The position numbers and the translations under genes are program-made. A DNA stretch of 7,708 nucleotides from JBEKVE01 sp049514335 (GTDB lineage: Bacteria; Actinomycetota; Acidimicrobiia; Acidimicrobiales; UBA8190): the NCBI GenBank assembly GCA_049514335.1, contig JBEKVE010000146.1:1-7708 (forward strand). The letters are read 5' to 3'. Below the pieces are notes generated by a model, which was not told the DNA's origin, searched no databases, and saw nothing but the letters and a program-made list of their open reading frames with translations. Within the stretch, counting starts at the first letter, position 1. The number at the start of each line of letters is the position of its first letter. Below, one piece after another: positions 1-4,206 of the stretch.

Positions 1-74
1 CCCCAGCGGCGGATTTGGGGGGACACCACCCGTGCCGCGCAGCACCGGGAGCCACCAGCGATGAGGGTGACCTA

Positions 75-107
75 CGCCGGGCTCTCGGGGTGATGGAGAG
101 CCCGGTG
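75..107. terminator. Strong stem-loop, terminator-like
   Basis: A perfect 10-bp inverted repeat has arms CCGGGCTCTC at 77-86 and GAGAGCCCGG at 96-105. The loop is 9 nt. The stem can be extended by one G-U and one C-G pair to 75-107. There is no T tract, which is common for hairpin terminators in high-GC actinobacteria. It lies before the first gene, so it may end transcription from a gene left of the window or act in the leader. It also argues against starting the first gene at 15, because the hairpin would then sit inside the coding region. Confidence 0.45.
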
Positions 108-149
108 GCGGCGCCTCGTGTGGACACATTGCCGTGGGTCTTTCGGCGG

Positions 150-155
150 TACTCT
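150..155 (+). promoter_or_regulatory. Candidate -10 box for a leaderless transcript
   Basis: TACTCT fits the actinobacterial TANNNT -10 consensus. It ends six bases before the ATG at 162, which places the expected transcription start at or next to the A of that ATG. No Shine-Dalgarno sequence precedes the ATG, as expected for a leaderless message. A possible -35 (TTGCCG, 129-134) lies 15 bases upstream, which is short. The assignment is inferred from position and sequence only. Confidence 0.35.
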
Positions 156-161
156 CCTGAG

Positions 162-710
162 ATGCAACCCCTGCGTTACTCCATCAACGTCACGTTGGAC
201 GGGTGCTGCGATCATCGCGCGATCCCCGCTGACGAAGACCTGCATCGTCACGCGGCCGAGAACCTCGACCAGGCCGCCGCCCTTCTCTTCGGCCGGGTGA
301 CGTACGAGATGATGGAATCAGCATGGCGCCAGCCAGCGGCGCCGGGAGCGAGGCCTGATTGGATGGAGCCCTTCGCCCAGACGATCAACGCGGCAAAGAA
401 GTACGTCGTGTCGAGCACCCTGGAGCCGGTCGACTGGAACGCGGAACTTGTGCGCGGGGATCTGGGCCATGCGGTTGAGCAACTCAAGGAGATGTCAGAA
501 GGGGGAGTGCTCGTAGGAGGCGTGAAGCTCCCCTTGGCGTTGACGGAACTGGGATTGATCGATGAGTACGAGTTCGTCGTGCATCCCAGGCTCGCGGGGC
601 ACGGGCCGACATTGTTCGCGGGGCTTTCGAGGCATGTCGACCTGCGGCTCGTCGGCCGGCTGGAGTTCGGCTCGGGGGCAGTGGCGATGCGGTACGAACC
701 GAGAAGCTAG
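162..710 (+). CDS. Dihydrofolate reductase family protein (RibD C-terminal domain-like)
   Basis: Encodes 182 residues of the DHFR-like/RibD-C fold, the group of small stand-alone proteins annotated as 'dihydrofolate reductase family protein' (YyaP/YwjB type). Visible marks are the N-terminal strand with SINVTLDG (residues 7-14), LFGRVTYEMM (about 42-51) and KYVVSSTLEPVDW (about 80-92). Further on come VLVGGVKLPLALTELGLIDE and HPRLAGHGPTLF, which form the typical GG-loop and C-terminal strands. Members are presumed cytoplasmic NADPH-dependent reductases, but the substrate is usually unknown and the match does not imply real DHFR activity. The ATG at 162 was chosen because homology begins there, a TANNNT box lies just ahead, and the longer reading from 15 passes through a strong hairpin with a non-family sequence. 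The length is normal for the family. It is the first gene seen in the window and has no evident operon partner. The family call is sure; the function is open. Confidence 0.9.
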   Translation: MQPLRYSINVTLDGCCDHRAIPADEDLHRHAAENLDQAAALLFGRVTYEMMESAWRQPAAPGARPDWMEPFAQTINAAKKYVVSSTLEPVDWNAELVRGDLGHAVEQLKEMSEGGVLVGGVKLPLALTELGLIDEYEFVVHPRLAGHGPTLFAGLSRHVDLRLVGRLEFGSGAVAMRYEPRS

Positions 711-976
711 CCACTCTGCTCGGCGCACCGCCGCCATCCTCCCGTGAGCGCCGAACGGGTCCCAGTCGGCGGCCGGACACAACGACGTTGGCGGCTCGCA
801 AACTGCCAAAGGGTCATTCGGCCCTAATCCGGCGAACGGCGGCAGTCGACACCGGGAGATCCTGGTGCCACCTCATCGATGACCAGGAGGAGAGCCGTCT
901 CGACCGCCACGGACCGCCCCGTGGGGTCGGGATCACTCCTCGGGGACAAGATCCCTTAGTGTGTCGAAAGGCCCTG

Positions 977-992
977 TCCCGCAGGAGCGGGA
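977..992 (+). other. Small perfect hairpin in the 5' leader
   Basis: TCCCGC (977-982) and GCGGGA (987-992) are perfect inverted arms around the loop AGGA. It sits 25 bases upstream of the ribosome binding site of the small CxxC gene. It could be a leader stem or part of an operator. No function is shown by sequence alone. Confidence 0.35.
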
Positions 993-1016
993 TCTGACAG
1001 CCTGGGACCAGCTGTA

Positions 1017-1022
1017 GGGAGG
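1017..1022 (+). promoter_or_regulatory. Strong Shine-Dalgarno deciding a GTG start
   Basis: GGGAGG pairs well with the 16S anti-SD. It leaves only 2 bases before the ATG at 1025 but 8 bases before the in-frame GTG at 1031, so spacing favours GTG. The presence of so good a site is the main reason to accept the small gene that follows. Confidence 0.6.
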
Positions 1023-1030
1023 AGATGACC

Positions 1031-1270
1031 GTGGCCTCACCTGAGGCGTTGCTGGTGGGCGCTCGGCTCGACGAGGACCATTCCCCGGAGACCAACGGGC
1101 GGATGGCGGTTTGCCGACGCTGTGGAGCGCAGACGGAGAGCCCGGGGGGCCACCAGCATGTCCCTGACCAAACGCGTCTGGCACGAGCGGAGCACTGGCT
1201 CGAATCGCAGACGCTGACCAGGCGCATCGCCAGGGGCCCCGGACGGACGCCGATCAGACCGATGGTGTGA
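1031..1270 (+). CDS. Small CxxC/HxH hypothetical protein
   Basis: Encodes 79 residues from GTG 1031, or 81 residues if ATG 1025 is used. I do not recognise a named family. Visible is VCRRCGAQTESPGGHQHV, with Cys28 and Cys31 in a CxxC pair and His41 and His43 close behind. That is a plausible single metal-binding knuckle. An Arg/Ala-rich helix with HWLESQ follows, and then a basic Pro/Gly-rich tail. The upstream ribosome binding site is strong. Third codon positions are mostly G or C, though less strictly than in neighbouring genes. No partner gene follows on the same strand. The Cys and His residues could bind zinc or work as a redox pair; this is inference. It could also be a spurious open frame, though the ribosome binding site makes that less likely. 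Confidence 0.5.
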   Translation: MASPEALLVGARLDEDHSPETNGRMAVCRRCGAQTESPGGHQHVPDQTRLARAEHWLESQTLTRRIARGPGRTPIRPMV

Positions 1271-1419
1271 GGTGGGTGCGGGTTCGCCGACGCACGGTGT
1301 GCGGGAACCCTGAGCCCTCGCCTCTGTACTGAGGCTCCAGCGGCTGCCTGTGCAGCGAGGCACGGGCAAATCAGAGCCATGGTGGACGTCCCATCGTGAC
1401 ATCGCACGGTGAGCCGCTT

Positions 1420-1436
1420 CGCCTGCCTCGCAGGCG
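1420..1436 (-). terminator. Hairpin behind the He_PIG remnant
   Basis: CGCCTGC (1420-1426) and GCAGGCG (1430-1436) form a perfect 7-bp stem with a 3-nt loop. On the minus strand it begins 7 bases after the TAG at 1444-1446, where an original terminator of that gene would be expected. There is no T tract. The neighbouring stretch 1271-1419 holds nothing I can name beyond a GGGTTC/GAACCC inverted pair. Confidence 0.4.
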
Positions 1437-1443
1437 GTGATGG

Positions 1444-1722
1444 CTAGGAAGTCGTGATCCCCAGCATCGCCGTGGCGGTGTTCTGTGTTGAGGGGTGCCC
1501 CCGGCTTCTCTTCGTCTTCTTGTCGACGACCTTGATGACGAAGAGCGACAATCCACTGTCGTTTCTGCCAAGACGGCCTGAGATGACCCCCTTCGACCTG
1601 TTCAGGTGCAGGCCCTTGGGCAGTGCCCCGGAGGACACGGACCACCGGTACGGGGGATTCCCACCCGTTGCGTGTAGCGGGGCGTCGTAGTGACGGCGCG
1701 GTGTGGCACCCGGCAGAGGCGG
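1444..1722 (-). pseudogene. C-terminal remnant of a cell-surface protein: one He_PIG (putative Ig) domain
   Basis: Read on the minus strand from 1722, this frame gives 92 codons without a stop and ends at TAG 1444-1446. From about 1690 it follows the He_PIG pattern closely. The order is LHATGGNPPYRWSV, then SSGALPKGLHLNRSKGVISG, then SLFVIKVVD, then NTATAMLGITTS at the end. These correspond to the family signature ATGG-PPY-WS, SG-LP-GL-LN--TGVISG, F-V-V-D and TATA-L-I-I-S. Such domains occur in tandem in secreted and surface adhesin-like proteins. Here only the last domain is present, with no start codon in a useful place, no signal peptide and no ribosome binding site. Some consensus positions are changed: GRLGRNDSG stands where GTPT-like residues are usual. 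I infer a gene whose 5' part was deleted, leaving the 3' end joined to the esterase gene. The frame is the same as the esterase frame, so readthrough of its TGA would append this domain. The domain call is good; the pseudogene status is inferred. Confidence 0.65.
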
Positions 1723-2733
1723 TCAGGTGAGGCGATAGTGGCGGAAGAAGGCCCAGATGAGATCGGTGGCGTTGATCTCGAATGTCGACGGGCCGTTCAT
1801 GGCACTGATGGTGCTACCCGGCCAGGCGTGCCCGCCGCCCACGACGATGTAGAACTCGACCGCCGCCCCCGGAGGACAGGGGTACGTGCGCAGGATGACG
1901 TGGGTCGCCACCTGGGTGTCTGTCGGGGTCGGATTGCAGCCGTCCTTCACCGCCCATGCCTGGACGTTGGCCGGATAGCCCGGGCCGAAGAGGTTGACAG
2001 GCGGTGCGGTGGTCCCCGGGGTGCCGCCGTTGAAGGGGAGGATCGGGTCGGCGGTGCCGTGAAAGGCGAGGATGGGCACGGGATGCGCAGGCTGGCACGG
2101 CTGGGGAACGACCACGCCTGCCACTGGGGCGAAGGCGGCGAAGCGGTTGGCCATGGTGCACGCCAGCAGCGACGTGAACAGGGCGCCGTCCGAAAGGCCG
2201 GTGGCGTAGATCCGCGACGCGTCGACGCACCGCTGCGCCTCGAGCGTGTTGAGCAGCGCATTCATGAAATCGATGTCGTGGTTCGGGTGCCCGCTCGTGG
2301 CGGGCTGGATGTCCCACCCCACCGGGTTGCCTGTCCCCTGGGGGAAGACCACGATGAAGCGGTCCGCGATCGCCTTGGGGCTGAACTGGGTGGTGATCGC
2401 CTCCAGGGCGGCGCCCTCCGACAAGCCGTGGAGGTCGACGACCACGGGCAGACGGTCACCCCTGTGGACCGGGGGTGCGGTGAGCAGATAGAGCCGCTTC
2501 GCCCCGTCCACGGTGATCTTCTGAAGCAGCTCGGACGCCGCCGGGGCGGCCGAGGTGGCACACCCCGTCGATGCCGACGACGTTCCGGTGGCCACGTGGT
2601 GAGCGGACGTCGTCGGAGCGCCCTGACGGGCCGGGGACGACGAGCAGGCGCTGACCACGATCGACAAGGCGAGCACGACCAGGAGCCCGTTCCGGCCACC
2701 GCCGCGCCTCGTCACGACGGCGAAGCACAGCAC
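1723..2733 (-). CDS. Lipoprotein esterase of the polyhydroxybutyrate depolymerase/LpqC family
   Basis: Encodes a predicted 336-residue secreted alpha/beta-hydrolase of the group that includes PHB depolymerases, feruloyl esterases and mycobacterial LpqC. A lipoprotein signal is clear: a basic TRRGGGRNG region, the hydrophobic stretch LLVVLALSIVV, and the lipobox VSAC with Cys30. It is therefore probably anchored outside the membrane. A Ser/Thr/Ala-rich linker follows to about residue 67. The oxyanion HG is in VVVDLHG (His102). The nucleophile is Ser181 in GLSDG, the acid is probably Asp229 in HGTADPILPF, and the base is His302 in GGGHAWPG. The C-terminus (ATDLIWAFFRHY) is the usual end of the family. 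The start is uncertain. GTG 2733 has GAGGGG six bases upstream and a normal-length signal; ATG 2769 and GTG 2715 are alternatives. The substrate (polyester, aryl ester or other) cannot be told. It is divergent from the broken ATPase gene. Confidence 0.9.
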   Translation of the reverse strand: MLCFAVVTRRGGGRNGLLVVLALSIVVSACSSSPARQGAPTTSAHHVATGTSSASTGCATSAAPAASELLQKITVDGAKRLYLLTAPPVHRGDRLPVVVDLHGLSEGAALEAITTQFSPKAIADRFIVVFPQGTGNPVGWDIQPATSGHPNHDIDFMNALLNTLEAQRCVDASRIYATGLSDGALFTSLLACTMANRFAAFAPVAGVVVPQPCQPAHPVPILAFHGTADPILPFNGGTPGTTAPPVNLFGPGYPANVQAWAVKDGCNPTPTDTQVATHVILRTYPCPPGAAVEFYIVVGGGHAWPGSTISAMNGPSTFEINATDLIWAFFRHYRLT

Positions 2734-2872
2734 ACGCAGCCCCTCGATGTCGAGTACGTCGCCGGTCATCTCTTCGGCACGACCCACGACGCACCGGCCG
2801 CCTCGAACCGCACCGTGACGCGCACAACCCCCGTGACCGGCGTCCTGGTCAGGTAGGTCGCGCCAGGAGCTT

Positions 2873-3285
2873 GTGGCCCACACGCTTCGTCGATGGGGCG
2901 TCTCGTCCGAGGACGCCGTCCTCGTGACGAGCGAGCTCGCCACCAACGCATTGGTTCACAGCAATGCCCGTTCACCGTGTCTCTGCACAACACGGGGGAG
3001 CGAGTCGTCATCGAGGTGGCTGACAGCGGGCCCGCCCTGCCCGTCGTCGGCACCGCTCCGGCACGGGCACGGTCGGGACGAGGCTTGGGGATCGTGGCCA
3101 GCGTGGCTTGGCGGTGGGGCGTGCGACCAGCAGGTCGGGGCAAGGTCGTCTGGGCCGAGCTCCTGACCGGCCGGACGGCCGGCGCACGCCCATCGGGACG
3201 AGCCCGGAGGGCCCGTTCGGGCGAAGGGGGCGCTGAGCCGTATCAGACGCCCGGCCCTTTCAGGCGGCGTCCATTCCTCCGCTGA
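2873..3285 (+). pseudogene. Frameshifted anti-sigma-factor-type ATPase (RsbW/SpoIIAB-like HATPase)
   Basis: Two overlapping frames together make one HATPase_c domain of the serine-kinase anti-sigma type. The first frame (codons from 2873) gives TLRRWGVSSEDAVLVTSELA and then TNALVHSNA, the N-box with its Asn that binds Mg-ATP. The second frame (codons from 2971) gives FTVSLHNTGERVVIEVADSG with the G1 Asp, then GRGLGIVASVAWRWGV as the G2 region and VVWAEL as the last strand. Adding one base at 2969-2970 joins them as VHSNARFTVSL, with the spacing usual in the family, so a one-base deletion is the simplest explanation. The N-terminus is also short. The first frame meets a TGA at 2834 and its only start, GTG 2873, follows AGGAG at just 3 bases, leaving out the first beta strand. 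An intact protein would bind a sigma factor or phosphorylate an STAS partner. A sequencing error is possible. Its 3' end converges with and overlaps the receiver gene by 26 bases. Confidence 0.75.
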
Positions 3286-3715
3286 CAGCCGCCGCGACAG
3301 CGTCAATGAGCAGCTGGGGAGCCACGGGCTTTCTCAGTTCGGCGACGACCACGGCCCCGAGCCGCTGGCGGGCATGGACGCCGAGCTCCGTGGCGGAGAG
3401 GATGACGGTCGGTGGGGGATCAGGGACCGCCGCCAGCAGTGTCGCTCCGTCCATGCCCGGGAGGCGGATGTCGAGCACCATGGCGTCGAAGTGCATCGAG
3501 CCGAGAATGCCGTGCGCCTGGATCCCGTCCTCGGCCTCGAGCACCTGGTACCCGATCAGCTCCAGGATGGCTGCGAGCGAGGTCCGTGCCGCCCACCTGT
3601 CATCAACCAAGAGGACCCAGGCGTGTTCTCGGGCCGGACGGCGAGGCGTCCACTCGGAAGAGAGCGCGGGGGGTTCCCACACGCCGGGCTCCGTCAGATA
3701 CCGGTAATTGCTCAC
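3260..3715 (-). CDS. Stand-alone response regulator receiver-domain protein
   Basis: Encodes 151 residues. After a roughly 31-residue N-terminal extension rich in Pro, Arg and Trp comes one complete CheY-like receiver. Visible are VLLVDD (Asp38 and Asp39 of the acidic pocket), the phospho-acceptor Asp82 in VLDIRLPGMDG, Ser107 in VILSATE, and Lys129 in LRKPVAP. The chain ends right after the last helix, so there is no DNA-binding or enzymatic output domain. Such proteins usually pass phosphate or act by protein contact; the partner kinase is not in the window. GTG 3715 is the first possible start but has no ribosome binding site. GTG 3682 has GGAG six bases before it and may be the true start, which would give 140 residues. 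A direct repeat with an 11-base period lies about 85-100 bases upstream of 3715. Confidence 0.87.
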   Translation of the reverse strand: MSNYRYLTEPGVWEPPALSSEWTPRRPAREHAWVLLVDDRWAARTSLAAILELIGYQVLEAEDGIQAHGILGSMHFDAMVLDIRLPGMDGATLLAAVPDPPPTVILSATELGVHARQRLGAVVVAELRKPVAPQLLIDAVAAAVSGGMDAA

Positions 3716-3798
3716 CGCTGGGTGCGAACGTCAGGCACGAAACCGGACGGCACCGGGCTCGGCAACACACGGGGAACGTCGAGCATCGGGGCAGTAGG

Positions 3799-3816
3799 CG
3801 TATGTGAACCGTATGT
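3799..3816. repeat. Direct repeat CGTATGT with 11-base period
   Basis: CGTATGT occurs at 3799-3805 and again at 3810-3816, separated by GAAC (the minus strand reads ACATACG-GTTC-ACATACG). Two 7-base half-sites on one face of the helix with an 11-base period is the layout bound by OmpR/PhoB-class regulators. It is 84-101 bases upstream of the receiver gene's GTG at 3715. Operator function is inferred from geometry only. Confidence 0.4.
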
Positions 3817-3887
3817 CCGCCTGTTCGCCGTGTCTATCGGGGGTGATCGCCTCCCACACAACAGACGGACAACGTCCACCGTCTCCA

Positions 3888-3906
3888 CACGGTTGTCCAC
3901 ACCGTG
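3888..3906. promoter_or_regulatory. Interrupted palindrome overlapping a DnaA-box-like 9-mer
   Basis: CACGGT (3888-3893) and ACCGTG (3901-3906) are perfect inverted arms with a 7-base spacer. Across the centre lies TTGTCCACA (3893-3901), which equals the high-GC actinobacterial form of the DnaA box. The flanks hold weaker relatives, such as TCTCCACA just upstream. It could be an operator or a single DnaA site. Nothing else here suggests a replication origin. Confidence 0.3.
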
Positions 3907-3913
3907 ACCATCC

Positions 3914-3951
3914 ACCACAGCGATCGTGCGGGTGATTTCTCGCACGGTGGT
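3914..3951. repeat. Stem-loop A of a related pair
   Basis: The inner stem is CGTGCG (3925-3930) and CGCACG (3941-3946) with a 10-base loop. An outer pair ACCAC (3914-3918) and GTGGT (3947-3951) can close it, leaving a six-base bulge on the left side. The inner stem and loop length are the same as in the stem-loop at 3994-4035. Confidence 0.4.
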
Positions 3952-3993
3952 CTCCCCTGTGATCGGCGCGGACCCCGGCGAGGTGAGGGTCAT

Positions 3994-4035
3994 CGGGGTG
4001 TCGTGCGGCCCCTGAGACGCACGACACCCCCCGAT
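3994..4035. terminator. Stem-loop B: 13-bp perfect inverted repeat
   Basis: GGGGTGTCGTGCG (3995-4007) and CGCACGACACCCC (4018-4030) pair perfectly across a 10-base loop. An ATC/GAT extension beyond a small bulge reaches about 3992 and 4035. This is the strongest dyad in the window. It lies about 175 bases beyond the stop of the surface-protein gene on the minus strand, so it may end that transcript, though no T tract follows on either strand. The core CGTGCG-N10-CGCACG is shared with the stem-loop at 3914-3951. Confidence 0.5.
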
Positions 4036-4192
4036 CTGACCCATGGCACGCACCAGGAGGTGGGGGAACCTCTCATCGCGCCATCCGGACGGAAGGAGGA
4101 CCGTCCTGCTCCTACGGTACGCACCCTCCTCGGAGACGTCTACGGTCCGGGCCACCTGTTCACACGGTGTTCGCAAACTGGTGATACGGGTG

Positions 4193-4206
4193 GAACCTCG
4201 GGGTTC
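4193..4206 (-). terminator. Small hairpin directly after the surface-protein stop
   Basis: On the minus strand GAACC-CCGA-GGTTC follows immediately after the TAA at 4207-4209. Five base pairs without a T tract make a weak terminator or an RNA 3' end element. Confidence 0.3.

Larger units (their letters stand above)
711..1030. other. Gene-free stretch with leader elements of the small gene
   Basis: I find no convincing gene in this 320-base stretch. The open frames on both strands have no ribosome binding site and no recognisable domain. It holds a 10-bp palindrome TCATCGATGA at 873-882 and an interrupted repeat GGGA/TCCC at 943-955. It also holds a sequence at 961-975 resembling a DevR/NarL-type box, and a perfect 6-bp hairpin at 977-992. 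The last part is probably the promoter and 5' leader of the gene that starts near 1031. Confidence 0.5.
3716..4206. other. Gene-free region rich in dyads and repeats
   Basis: Nothing in these 491 bases reads as a recognisable protein. A minus-strand frame at 3712-4176 overlaps the receiver start by four bases (GTGA), but its peptide shows no domain and its codon use is poor. The stretch carries a direct repeat (3799-3816), an odd-spaced palindrome containing a DnaA-box-like 9-mer (3888-3906), and two stem-loops with the same core and loop length (3914-3951 and 3994-4035). It also has GGACGG/CCGTCC (4087-4106) and a small hairpin at 4193-4206. It separates two minus-strand genes and should hold the terminator of the surface-protein gene and the promoter of the receiver gene. 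A structured RNA is also possible. Confidence 0.5.

Noticed and set aside
15..161. Upstream extension of the DHFR-family gene to 15
   Set aside because: The extra 49 residues do not belong to the family, and the stretch contains a 10-bp perfect hairpin.
814..1645. Several minus-strand open frames between 814 and 1645
   Set aside because: Composition is Arg/Ser/Pro-rich and domain-free, and they overlap the small plus-strand gene or run in other frames across the He_PIG remnant.
1690..2856. Long plus-strand open frame (388 codons)
   Set aside because: It is antisense to the esterase, which has a signal peptide and catalytic triad. The peptide is Arg/Gly/Asp-rich with no domain, as expected for the mirror frame of a high-GC gene.
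2908..2924. CGAGGAC-gcc-GTCCTCG inverted repeat
   Set aside because: It lies inside the coding part of the ATPase remnant and is explained by codons (EDAVL). No separate role is indicated.
2940..2990. Programmed ribosomal frameshift in the ATPase gene
   Set aside because: No slippery heptamer or clear downstream structure is seen at the junction, and the N-terminus is also defective. A simple deletion or sequencing error is more likely.
3860..3920. Replication origin suggested by DnaA-box-like words
   Set aside because: Only one exact 9-mer is present, with no AT-rich unwinding element and no dnaA, dnaN or parAB nearby.
3712..4176. Minus-strand frame overlapping the receiver start by GTGA, as in coupled genes
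   Set aside because: There is no recognisable domain, third-position GC is weak, and several strong inverted repeats run through it. The four-base overlap alone is not enough.
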